From Enterococcus alishanensis (GTDB taxonomy: Bacteria; Bacillota; Bacilli; Lactobacillales; Enterococcaceae): a DNA stretch of 64,000 bases. The position numbers and the translations under genes were made by a program. Of this stretch, positions 1 to 9,400 are shown piece by piece (the stretch's first letter is position 1; each line of letters starts with the position of its first letter). The DNA lies in contig NZ_JAHUZB010000004.1 in NCBI RefSeq assembly GCF_019218635.1, positions 62,001-126,000 of the forward strand. Reading direction: 5' to 3'. The notes beneath the pieces were generated by a model that saw only the letters and a program-made list of their open reading frames with translations, did not search any database and was not told the origin of the DNA.

Positions 1-2162
1 TCCACGATATTATATAAGTGAGTCACGTTTTGAATTTTGAAAGTTAATTTGATCATGGCTAATTTATCTTTGGTTGGTTTGGCTTCTACGCTGACTAATT
101 TTTTCGTTAAGCCGGAAACAATATTTAAGACATCATTTAGCAAGCCTTCTCGATTAAAGCCGTAAATCTCTAGATCAGCATTATATTCTTGTACCGTATT
201 AGAAGTATCTTCCCATTCCACTTCAATTAACCGTTCCTGAACATCTTTTTGGTTCGTGATGTTCGGGCAGTCGGTACGATGAATCGATATTCCTCGACCT
301 TTGGTAATGTAGCCAACAATTTGATCACCAGGAACTGGATTACAACAGTGGCTAATCCGAATCAATAGATTTTCAATCCCTTGAATGACGATGCCGCCTT
401 CATGGCGCACCTTGATTCGTTCTGGTTCTTTTTTCGGTGGATTATTTACAATTTCATCTACAGTTTCTCGTTGTTTTTGTTTCTGTTGTTCACGGCGTTC
501 CTTTTCCGTCAGACGATTGGTAAAGGTTAGTGGACTAATTTCACCAAAACCGACTGCTGCATACAAATCATCTTCACTATGGAAATTGAACTTATCCAAA
601 GCTACAGCCATTTTTTCTTTCGTTAACATTTCTTTACTATTGAAACCTAACTCTGCGATACATTTTAAAACGGCATCATGACCTTTAATAATATTTTCTT
701 CGCGGTCTTGGGTTTTAAAGAATCGTTTGATTTTATTTCTGGCTTTACTAGTTTTCACCATGCTTAACCAGTCACGACTTGGACCAAAGGAATTTGGTGA
801 AGTCATGATTTCAATAATATCGCCGTTTTTCAATTTGTAATCCAATTGCACCATCTTGCCATTTACTTTAGCACCAGTTGTTTTATTCCCAACATCGGTA
901 TGAATACTAAACGCAAAGTCCAGTGGTCCTGAACCTTTTGGTAATTCAGTTACATCACCTTTTGGTGTGAAGACATAAACTTTATCAGCAAAAATATCGC
1001 CTTTAACGCCTTCCATAAATTCAGAAGCATCATAACTTTCGTCCTGTAGTTCAATAATTTCTCTGAACCAATCCAATTGACGATTGTCGTTATTTTCTTC
1101 TTGCTTATCAGTTTTTCCTTCTTTATAAGCCCAGTGCGCCGCTACCCCGAACTCAGCAATTTGATGCATTTCATGGGTTCTAATTTGCACTTCGACTGGA
1201 TTGCCACTCGGTCCGATAATCGTTGTATGCAAAGATTGATACATATTAGCTTTTGGCATCGCAATATAGTCTTTAAAACGACCTGGCATTGGTTTCCATT
1301 GGGTATGAATCGCACCAAGTACAGCGTAACAATCTTTGATGGAATCAACTATTACTCGAATCGCTAACAAGTCATAAATTTCTTCAAACTGTTTCTTTTG
1401 ATCTCGCATTTTCCGATAGATTGAATAAATATGTTTGGGGCGACCATAAATATCGCCTTCAATACCTAATTCTTTGGTAGCTTTTTTTATTTCTTCAACA
1501 GCTTCATCGACATACGAAACTCGTTCTTCCCGCTTTGATTGCATCAAATGAACAATCCGATAATATTGTTTCGGATTTAAATAGCGTAAAGAAGTATCTT
1601 CCAGTTCCCATTTAATCCGGCTCATCCCTAAACGATCTGCCAATGGAGCATAAATTTCCAATGTTTCCCGGGCAATTCGGCGTTGCTTATCATCTCGTAA
1701 AAATTTCAAAGTCCGCATATTATGTAAACGGTCAGCCAGTTTTACCATGATTACACGCAAGTCTTGTGCCATCGCTAATAACATTTTGCGGTGATTTTCA
1801 GCTAATTGCTCTTCATGAGATTTATATTTAATTTTCCCTAGTTTTGTCACGCCATCAACTAATAAGGCTACGTCTGCACCAAATTCATTTTTCAAATCTT
1901 CTAAGGTGACTTCGGTATCTTCGACTACATCATGTAAAAATCCGGTCGCAACTGTATGGGGATCCATATGTAAATCCGCTAAAATTCCCGCCACTTGAAT
2001 CGGATGAATAATGTAGGGTTCTCCTGATTGTCTGACTTGTTCTTTATGGGCTTCAAAGGCAAAGTTATAGGCTTTTTCAACAAACGCCACATGTTCTTTA
2101 CCCATGTATTCAGCAACCAAATTGATGACATCTGGTCCAGTTAATTCTATATCTTTTGCCAT
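1..2162 (-). CDS. relA: RelA/SpoT-family (p)ppGpp synthetase/hydrolase, 3' end cut by window
   Basis: This is the bifunctional stringent-response enzyme that makes and degrades (p)ppGpp. The start is ATG at 2162, seven bases after an AGAGGAGG ribosome site, and the protein begins MAKDIELTGPDVINL. An HD hydrolase motif, HDVVEDT, lies near residue 80. The reading frame stays open to the window edge, where the translation (VQNVTHLYNIV-like) matches the C-terminal ACT domain. About 720 codons are present, and family members of roughly 735 residues imply that only the last few are missing. The gene follows rsmE by about 85 bases and may share its transcript. Identification is firm; the split between synthetase and hydrolase activity cannot be read here. 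Confidence 0.95.
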   Translation of the reverse strand, partial: MAKDIELTGPDVINLVAEYMGKEHVAFVEKAYNFAFEAHKEQVRQSGEPYIIHPIQVAGILADLHMDPHTVATGFLHDVVEDTEVTLEDLKNEFGADVALLVDGVTKLGKIKYKSHEEQLAENHRKMLLAMAQDLRVIMVKLADRLHNMRTLKFLRDDKQRRIARETLEIYAPLADRLGMSRIKWELEDTSLRYLNPKQYYRIVHLMQSKREERVSYVDEAVEEIKKATKELGIEGDIYGRPKHIYSIYRKMRDQKKQFEEIYDLLAIRVIVDSIKDCYAVLGAIHTQWKPMPGRFKDYIAMPKANMYQSLHTTIIGPSGNPVEVQIRTHEMHQIAEFGVAAHWAYKEGKTDKQEENNDNRQLDWFREIIELQDESYDASEFMEGVKGDIFADKVYVFTPKGDVTELPKGSGPLDFAFSIHTDVGNKTTGAKVNGKMVQLDYKLKNGDIIEIMTSPNSFGPSRDWLSMVKTSKARNKIKRFFKTQDREENIIKGHDAVLKCIAELGFNSKEMLTKEKMAVALDKFNFHSEDDLYAAVGFGEISPLTFTNRLTEKERREQQKQKQRETVDEIVNNPPKKEPERIKVRHEGGIVIQGIENLLIRISHCCNPVPGDQIVGYITKGRGISIHRTDCPNITNQKDVQERLIEVEWEDTSNTVQEYNADLEIYGFNREGLLNDVLNIVSGLTKKLVSVEAKPTKDKLAMIKLTFKIQNVTHLYNIV

Positions 2163-2246
2163 GAGACGTCCTCCTCTAATTTATGCACACATTTCTTCCT
2201 TTACTGAAAATAATTGTTCCCATTATACAAAGTACTTCCAGCTTTT

Positions 2247-3002
2247 TCAATGGGCAGTACTTGAGCTTAATTCATAATAAAAACTTGCCACACTCAACAA
2301 ATACAAAGGAGCCGTCTCAGTTCTTAAAATTCTTGGTCCTAAACCAGCTAACTTAGCACCTGCTAGTTGATAATTTTCAATTTCTTTAGGTGTCAATCCG
2401 CCTTCTGGTCCAAAAATGACTAATAATTTTTGCCCGGCTGTTAGTTGCTGAAAAGTTTGAACTAATTGTGCTTGTTCTCCTTGTTTAGCTGACTCTTCAT
2501 AAGCAATCAAAACGGCATCAAAATCTGAAAAGTGATTGACTAGTTCCTTAGGCGAAATACTTTCCAATCTTGGTAAATGCTGGCGATGAGATTGTTCAGC
2601 TGCTTCTTGAATAATCTTGTTTAAGCGAGCAACCTTTTTCCCTTGCTTTTTTTGGTCCCATTTCACTACTGAGGTTTCAGCTGGAAATACGAAAAAATTG
2701 AAAGCTCCTAATTCAGTCGCTTTTTGGGCAATCAATTCTAATTTTTCTCCTTTAGGAAAGCCAGAAGCGATTGTAATGTGGATCGGTAATTCCCGCTGGA
2801 ACGTTTCTTTTTCAATTTCCGTCACAATTACCGATTCTTCAGTGATATCTGTAATTTCGGCCTTGATCGCCATTTCGTCAGCAAATACCACAAAAATTTC
2901 TTGTCCATTTTTCATTCGCATGACTCGTACAATGTGATGGTAATTTTCATCAGTTAAATGAACAGTTGGTTGATAATTTTCGTCAATAAAATAGCGTTGC
3001 AT
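2247..3002 (-). CDS. rsmE: 16S rRNA (uracil1498-N3)-methyltransferase RsmE
   Basis: RsmE methylates N3 of U1498 in 16S rRNA using SAM. It belongs to the SPOUT (knotted) methyltransferases. The 251-residue length is typical. The C-terminal half carries the SAM-binding knot signature FGPEGGLTPKEIE followed by LGPRILRTETA, both diagnostic of the family. The ATG overlaps the stop of the upstream prmA gene (TAATG), and a GAGG ribosome site lies inside the end of prmA, so the two are translationally coupled. prmA-rsmE is a very common pair in Firmicutes, and both products modify the ribosome. Confidence 0.95.
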   Translation of the reverse strand: MQRYFIDENYQPTVHLTDENYHHIVRVMRMKNGQEIFVVFADEMAIKAEITDITEESVIVTEIEKETFQRELPIHITIASGFPKGEKLELIAQKATELGAFNFFVFPAETSVVKWDQKKQGKKVARLNKIIQEAAEQSHRQHLPRLESISPKELVNHFSDFDAVLIAYEESAKQGEQAQLVQTFQQLTAGQKLLVIFGPEGGLTPKEIENYQLAGAKLAGLGPRILRTETAPLYLLSVASFYYELSSSTAH

Positions 3003-3949
3003 TATTCTGCCTCAGGTTTCTTTAGAATGATCGCAAACCAATCTTTTTGTTGGAAAATACGATCAACGACAAAGCCAACTTCTGCTAATTCCGCTAGAAT
3101 CATCAATTTTTTGTCTTCAATGATACCAGAAATAATAAACGTCCCATCATCTTTTAGTAAACGCCACGCATCCTGTAACATTAATTTGATAATATCCGCT
3201 AAAATATTAGCTACAATAATATCAGCTCTTTTATCAATTCCTTTAAGCAAATCGTTAGCAGCAACGTGAACATTTTCCATCTGGGCATTCAGATCAATAT
3301 TTTCTTGCGCACTACGAACAGCCACCTCATCTAAATCATAAGCAAAAATTTCCTTCGCCCCGTAAAGAGAACTGGCAATACTTAATACACCTGAACCCGT
3401 TCCAACATCTAAAACTGTTTCTCCGCCACGGATGACGGTTTCTAGTGCCTGTAAAGTTAAATTAGTCGTAGGATGCGTTCCAGTACCAAAAGCCATCCCG
3501 GGATCTAGCGTGATAATTTTTTCATCAGCAAAAGCCGGTGTATATTTTTCCCAACTTGGAACAATCGTCAAATAACGGGTCACTCTAACCGGATGATAAT
3601 ACTTTTTCCAAGCGGTTGCCCACTGGCTTTCTTCTACTTCACTAACCACCACAATATTTTCACCGATTGCTAAACCGTATTCCGGTAATTTTGTAATGCG
3701 GTCCTTAATCGTAGGCAAGATTTCTGGTAAAAAAATTGTTTCAGGGAAATACGCTGCCACAATCGCGCCTTCAGCCAAAGTAGTAAAAGTTTCCTTATCC
3801 AAAATTTCACCAAAAGGATCTTTTTGATAATTTTCAATATCTAATACATCTTCAATTGCCACCCCTGCTGCACCAGCTTCCATTAAAATGTTAGAAACTG
3901 CTTCTACAGCCTCGCTGGCAGTTGTAACTTTTACTTCATTCCATTTCAT
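3002..3949 (-). CDS. prmA: Ribosomal protein L11 methyltransferase PrmA
   Basis: PrmA is a SAM-dependent methyltransferase that trimethylates ribosomal protein L11. The 315-residue protein has an N-terminal substrate-recognition domain and a C-terminal Rossmann fold. The SAM motif I reads VLDVGTGSGVLSIAS, and DIIVANILADII matches the conserved NILA active-site loop. LDPGMAFGTGTHPTT is the diagnostic PrmA stretch. An AAGGAG site precedes the ATG. It lies 37 bases after the DUF3013-like gene and overlaps rsmE, so mpg, the DUF3013-like gene, prmA and rsmE probably form one minus-strand operon. Confidence 0.95.
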   Translation of the reverse strand: MKWNEVKVTTASEAVEAVSNILMEAGAAGVAIEDVLDIENYQKDPFGEILDKETFTTLAEGAIVAAYFPETIFLPEILPTIKDRITKLPEYGLAIGENIVVVSEVEESQWATAWKKYYHPVRVTRYLTIVPSWEKYTPAFADEKIITLDPGMAFGTGTHPTTNLTLQALETVIRGGETVLDVGTGSGVLSIASSLYGAKEIFAYDLDEVAVRSAQENIDLNAQMENVHVAANDLLKGIDKRADIIVANILADIIKLMLQDAWRLLKDDGTFIISGIIEDKKLMILAELAEVGFVVDRIFQQKDWFAIILKKPEAE

Positions 3950-3986
3950 TCGATTTTACTCCTTCTAACGTTCACTCACTACTGTT

Positions 3987-4454
3987 TTAATAACTTGGGT
4001 AAGGGATATATGAATTTGCATCCCCTTTAATATAAGATTGATATTTTTCAGTATTCCATGTTAATTCAAATACTTCCGCATCACTTGTTAAAAAGTCTAA
4101 TAGGTCACTTTGACCATCATCTAAAACCTCTTTTAAATAATCCACAATCCCTCTTAATTGATTTTCCGGTAGCCCTTTTTTCCCTTCATAAGGAATAGTA
4201 GCTAAATAATCTTCGGCATCAAATTGTGATTTTTTAGGATCGTATAATAAGATTCCATCTTCAAATTCAATGATTTCATCACTGGCGACCCCGTCAACAT
4301 CACTAATTTCAATTTGTTCTTTATTTTCAGCGTATAGTCTAAAAATAATTTCAATCGTATGATTTTTCGTATCCCAATCTAAAGCAATTTCGTAATCAGG
4401 GATTGTCTTATTTAAATAATTGTCCAAATAAGTTGTCATTGTCATTTTTGCCAT
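3987..4454 (-). CDS. DUF3013-like protein of unknown function
   Basis: This is a 155-residue acidic, soluble protein without signal peptide or membrane segment. It resembles the DUF3013 family found in Lactobacillales, whose function is not known; the match is from memory of the family pattern (YLDNYL near the start, a central acidic stretch, FLTSDAEVFELTW near the end). I chose ATG 4454 (MAKMTMTTYLDNYL) because GGAGG lies eight bases upstream. The ATG at 4469 overlaps that ribosome site. The ribosome site sits in the last codons of mpg, which suggests coupling to that gene. Confidence 0.7.
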   Translation of the reverse strand: MAKMTMTTYLDNYLNKTIPDYEIALDWDTKNHTIEIIFRLYAENKEQIEISDVDGVASDEIIEFEDGILLYDPKKSQFDAEDYLATIPYEGKKGLPENQLRGIVDYLKEVLDDGQSDLLDFLTSDAEVFELTWNTEKYQSYIKGDANSYIPYPSY

Positions 4455-4459
4455 AATAT

Positions 4460-5083
4460 TTACCTCCAACCGTGATCCGGTCTAATTTGATTTTTCTTTT
4501 GTTTACTAATGTAAGGATTGCCGGCAACTACATAGCGGAGTGGGGCCTCGGTCCAAATGCCTTTATTGGGAATCCCAATTCGTGGCAAACGTTCAATTTT
4601 TTTAGGAATGCGACTTTTTTCTGCAACTAAATGTAATGAACTGGAAAAAATCGACTGACCGTACAAATCCTTGGTAATACCTAAAGCAGCAACTAATTTA
4701 CCAGGACCATCAGTTAAAGCCGAACCCGTTTTGCCACCGCGATTGATCTGCATTTGTTCAATCCCTTTTATGGGTTCAATTCCGCGTATCATTACCCCTT
4801 GAGGGAAACCCTCTTTTTGCGTTACCAAATTTAAAATTAAATGGGTATGCATTGTATACAAATAAATAGTACCCGCTTTTTGATACATAGCTGCCAGTCG
4901 TGGCGTATTACGCATAGAAAAACTGTGGGCTGCCTCATCTTCTGGTCCTAGATAGGCTTCACAATCAACAATATAGCCAGCTATTTTTCCATTAGGCGTA
5001 TCGTGTTCCAAATACATACCTAAAAGTGATGCTGCAATTTCGGTTGTTTTTTCTTGAGCAAATATTTTTTTTATTTCTTCCAT
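4460..5083 (-). CDS. mpg: DNA-3-methyladenine glycosylase, AAG/Mpg family
   Basis: The enzyme removes alkylated purines such as 3-methyladenine from DNA in base-excision repair. The AAG-type signature is clear: LLGMYLEHDTPNGKIAGYIVDCEAYLGPEDEAAHS, with the catalytic glutamate in the DCEAY stretch, then RGIEPIKG and LTDGPGKL. I prefer the ATG at 5083, which gives 207 residues, because GGTGA lies five bases upstream. Starts at 5095 and 5110 are possible but lack a good ribosome site. It is divergent from rarA, another DNA-maintenance gene, across a short shared promoter region. Confidence 0.9.
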   Translation of the reverse strand: MEEIKKIFAQEKTTEIAASLLGMYLEHDTPNGKIAGYIVDCEAYLGPEDEAAHSFSMRNTPRLAAMYQKAGTIYLYTMHTHLILNLVTQKEGFPQGVMIRGIEPIKGIEQMQINRGGKTGSALTDGPGKLVAALGITKDLYGQSIFSSSLHLVAEKSRIPKKIERLPRIGIPNKGIWTEAPLRYVVAGNPYISKQKKNQIRPDHGWR

Positions 5084-5166
5084 CTTTTTCACCATCTTTA
5101 TGATACACAAATTTCTTGGCTCTGACTATGACAATCCCTCAAATATCAAGGAAAGTCAAAACATGG

Positions 5167-5172
5167 TATAAT
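5167..5172 (+). promoter_or_regulatory. Extended -10 promoter element of rarA
   Basis: TATAAT is preceded by TGG, a TGn extended -10, about 34 bases upstream of the rarA start codon. No strong -35 is visible at the right distance, as is usual for extended -10 promoters. Confidence 0.6.
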
Positions 5173-5205
5173 AGAACATATATTCTGTTTAAGAAGGAGG
5201 TTCCT

Positions 5206-6486
5206 ATGCAACAACCTTTAGCTTATAAAATGCGCCCACGAAATTTAGATGAAGTCGTTGGTCAACAGCATTTAGTTGGACCTGGAAAAATTATTCGTCG
5301 AATGGTAGAAGCTAAAATGCTTTCTTCCATGATTTTATATGGTCCGCCGGGAACTGGAAAAACTAGTATTGCAAGTGCTATTGCCGGCTCCACAAATTAT
5401 GCTTTTCGAATGTTAAATGCTGCGACCGATACCAAAAAAGATTTACAAGTCGTAGCCGAAGAAGCCAAAATGAGTGGCACCGTCATTTTACTATTAGACG
5501 AAGTCCATCGCTTGGATAAAACCAAACAAGATTTTCTGTTGCCTCATTTAGAAAGTGGCCGAATTATTATGATTGGTGCCACCACAGAAAATCCCTACAT
5601 AACGATTAATCCCGCAATTCGTTCACGAACACAGATTTTTGAAGTCAAACCTTTAACGGAAGAAGATATTCAAGTGGCTGTAAAAAATGCTTTGACTGAC
5701 AAAGATAGAGGACTAGGAAATTATCCGGTGAAATTGGATGAAAATGCATTATTGCATTTATCCCGAGCTACCAATGGTGATTTGCGCAGTTCTTTAAATG
5801 CGTTAGAATTAGCCACAAAATCTACGCCTGAAGAAAATGGTAAGATTCATTTAACTTTGTCGATTATTGAAGAATGTCTACAAAAAAAAGCCCTCACCCA
5901 TGATAAAGATGGCGATGCCCATTACGATGTGATATCTGCGTTACAAAAATCAGTCCGCGGTAGCGATGTGAATGCCGCCTTACATTATTTAGCACGTTTA
6001 ATTGAAGCGGGCGATTTACCAATAATTTGTCGGCGTTTGATGGTGATGGGTTATGAAGATATCGGCTTAGCTAATCCGCAAGCTGCAGCAAGAACGGTCC
6101 AAGCGGTTCAAGCAGCTGAAAAATTGGGATTACCAGAAGCTAGAATTCCTTTAGCAGATGCTGTTGTCGATTTATGCTTGTCGCCCAAATCAAATTCAGC
6201 CTACGTAGCTGTTGATGCGGCCTTGGCAGATATTCAAGCAGGAAATGTTGGTGAAGTTCCCGATCATTTGCGTGACAGTCATTATAAAGGAGCTGCTGCC
6301 TTAAATCGTGGGATCGGTTATCAATATCCCCACAATTTTGAAAATGCTTGGGTTGACCAACAATATTTACCAGATAAAATAAAAAATGCCGAATACTACC
6401 AACCTAAAGCCACAGGGAAATATGAACAAGCGTTAGGTCAGCAATATTATCGCATTAAAGAATGGAAAAAAAATCCCGAAAATTAA
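5206..6486 (+). CDS. rarA: Replication-associated recombination AAA+ ATPase RarA (MgsA)
   Basis: RarA is a clamp-loader-like AAA+ ATPase that acts at stalled replication forks. The 426-residue protein begins MQQPLAYKMRPRNLDEVVGQQHLVG, has Walker A GPPGTGKTS and Walker B LLLDEVHR, and has the C-terminal RarA tetramerisation region (CRRLMVMGYEDIGLANP). ATG 5206 follows AAGGAGG by a normal distance; a longer upstream frame would begin inside the promoter. The stop lies inside a 30-base palindrome shared with the convergent gene. rarA next to the 6S RNA locus is a conserved neighbourhood in Firmicutes. Confidence 0.95.
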   Translation: MQQPLAYKMRPRNLDEVVGQQHLVGPGKIIRRMVEAKMLSSMILYGPPGTGKTSIASAIAGSTNYAFRMLNAATDTKKDLQVVAEEAKMSGTVILLLDEVHRLDKTKQDFLLPHLESGRIIMIGATTENPYITINPAIRSRTQIFEVKPLTEEDIQVAVKNALTDKDRGLGNYPVKLDENALLHLSRATNGDLRSSLNALELATKSTPEENGKIHLTLSIIEECLQKKALTHDKDGDAHYDVISALQKSVRGSDVNAALHYLARLIEAGDLPIICRRLMVMGYEDIGLANPQAAARTVQAVQAAEKLGLPEARIPLADAVVDLCLSPKSNSAYVAVDAALADIQAGNVGEVPDHLRDSHYKGAAALNRGIGYQYPHNFENAWVDQQYLPDKIKNAEYYQPKATGKYEQALGQQYYRIKEWKKNPEN

Positions 6487-6499
6487 TTTTCGGGATTTT
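6470..6499. terminator. Bidirectional terminator encoding both C-termini
   Basis: This is a perfect 30-base palindrome. It contains the stop codons of rarA (6484-6486) and of the convergent secreted-protein gene (6483-6485). Both proteins therefore end in Asn-Pro-Glu-Asn. A/T tracts on both sides fit bidirectional intrinsic termination. Confidence 0.75.
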
Positions 6500-9400
6500 C
6501 TACTAATGTCCATTGAAAAATGGTTGAATGTTGTCCAACTTTTTGTTTATTCTTTGGTATTTCACAAAACACAGCAGCTTTTGTTTCAGGAAATCCAGTC
6601 ACAAAATCTCCTTGTCCAGCTAAAATGGTTGTGTCTTCACTTAAATTATAAAGTTGTTCCTCTGTCTGATAAAAAAAACTACCTATTTGGTTTTCTTTTA
6701 CTTTTAGTTGCAGTTGATAATCTGTCTGCAAAAGACGCTTGTCTTTAATTTTTATTTGACCAGTGACTGTTGGGGTAAATTTTTCTTTTTGATAGAGTAC
6801 ATGCTTACCAAAATCAATTTGCGTTGGAACTTCCACTAATAAAAGCTCTCCTGTATTTTGACTAAAATCAGCAAAAACTTGATAGTAAGCTATTTTAGGA
6901 ATCTTCCATGATTGATCAGTAATGGTTTCGTACTCTAATTGATTCATCTGAATTCGAGCTTTTAAAAAATTCTCGCTAAATACTATCTCAGGATCCTCAA
7001 CATTTTTTTCCAACTGTACAAACCGCCGAGAACCATCCCACAACTCTTCCTGCCAATCAAAACTTTTCAATTGAATATCCCCTAATCCAGACTGCACTTT
7101 TCCATCGACAATCAGTGCTCTAATTCCTCTACCAAATTGATTACTGGTATCACCAGTTAAGCTAGTCCCATCGAAACTAAAACCAATAAAATTTGTTGGA
7201 TTCAGACTATTCTCAATTGGCTGCTCCACGAAGGTAAAAATATCCACACCAGCTTGTTCACCAAAAATCCGCCCACCCTTTTCATCTTCATTCAATGCTT
7301 CTTTAGCTTTTTCCTGCCAAAAAAGTTGCTGCTCAATGGCTAATTCCTTTAGCATCAATTTATTTACACCAGAAGGACTCGTTATTTTAGCACTCTCAAT
7401 AATCCGAATTAACTGTGTTTTTAAATTATTACAGCTCAAATGACTACCAGCAGATAAATTTAGCACCCCAAAATTAGCATAGCTTTTTTTAAAATTTTCA
7501 TCGGTAGCTGCAGAAGAATTCAAAATAGTTTCAGTTGAAAGTGTCACACCTTCACAGAGATTTAGTTGGGTAAAGTTACTTATATTTTCAATGCTGCAGC
7601 TTTGTCGCAAGGTAATTTTGCTGGCATCCTCACTATGAACATTATTATTCAATGATTCTTTAGCGGGAATTAACTGTTCACAACTATTTATTTTTAAGTC
7701 TAACTCAATTCGATAGATAGAAACTGCTTGTCCAACACCATTAATAGATTCAAAATTACCATTTGGCGCATCTACTATTATTTTATTTTTTCTTGTTCTA
7801 AAAAGTGAATAATCTTCATGTTCATCTATAAAAAGTGAAAGATCCTCAAATTTTCTATAAGTCTTTAATATCAATTGGCTGCTGGAGGTTCTATTTCCAA
7901 TCTCTTGATCATTAGACATAGTTTGTGGTCTTCCAGCAATAATTTTTAATCCAGGAGCTAAAAAAAAGTTATTCTCTTTCGGAACATCTATTGTCACGTT
8001 GGTGTTCCCATTGATAAAGCCTTTATTTTCAAAACCTCCAAAGATTCTTGCTTCTGGGTTAAACACGCCACCAAAAATTTGAACATCACTGTCTGCTTGC
8101 AACTGGTTTCCCCTAAATCTCCCACTACCAGCGCCAATATCACCAAAAAACTCTCCATCATAAATTTTTATTTGCGCGTCTCCTTTTTGCAATCTATTGC
8201 CTTCACTTCCACCATACAGATCTCTTGTATTGCTCCCACCTTTCATTTCCACAAGACTACTTCCATAATGACGGTAGCAAGCCATTCCTCCAGCAGATAC
8301 TTGTTCAGTTTGGCCTTGGTAAATTTGCACCAAACTATCTCCTTCGATTACTCCAGAATAGCTTGCCCCTAATAATTTTTTAACAAGACTATTGTTTAAT
8401 TTCACTGATTGATTACCTAGTTGATAACAGCTGGTTGAAAAAGTAAGATCATCCCCTGAATTTCCATTTCCACCGGTAATACTTAAATCTTTAGCAGAAA
8501 CCAAAAAATTAGAAGATGTTTTCCCTTCATTTTCAGCTTCTAATGCTCGTTCTTTAGAATAAACAAATCCTTCGCCGCCAAGCTCACCAGTATATTCACC
8601 AACAATGATTTCTGTATTTCCTTTGATTACTCCCGCATTTGTACCAGCTCGAATCGGGTTATTGGTGGAGGAAACACAGCCATTTAATAATTCAGTTCTG
8701 ACATTACCTTCAACCAAAAAATTGGTTTTTTCTTTGGCTAGTTGAAAACGCTGGTTAGTTGACATCTGATCGTACTGCCGTTCTTCTTCAGTTAGATTTT
8801 GGAAATTAGAACGATCGACTGAGGGTATTAGCTTCGGACTATTGGTTAAGGGCGCTTTTATAATATTTAAACCACCAGCACCGCTAATACAGGAAAAACT
8901 TCCTCTGTTTACTTTACCTGCTTGAATTTGATTGGTAATATGTCCAATAATTTTTCCCTTATATCGATTTCCACCAACAAAAATTTTTTCTCCCTTTGAA
9001 AAATTACGGGTATCGATAGTATTTTTTATAGCATCACTTTGACTGATAATTCCCCCGGTTAAAGAACCACCGATTAATGGTTCAACTGAATCAAATTGAC
9101 CCAAACCAGTGATACTATTTGTAATTCCCCCAGTTTTCCCATAACAAACGCCGCCGACATATTGATTTAATATCATTTCGCTACTTTGACTATTTATTCG
9201 ATTATTAATAGTGCCTGTTACCTCAACAGGTGTAGCTTCTGTCCCTTCACCACCACCAAATAGATCTTGTCTGCCATCGACGAAGTGAATCTGATTGACA
9301 ATATCTCCTTCAAAAGACCCTGTTTGATTACCACCAACTAATTTTAGATTTCCCGTTAACTTTTCAATATTTGTCTGACTATTTCCAATAAACGTTCCTG

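Noticed and set aside
8079-8372. Plus-strand frame within the large secreted protein gene
   Set aside because: It lies wholly inside a long minus-strand gene with signal peptide and ribosome site and has low-complexity, Ser/Ile-rich composition typical of shadow frames.
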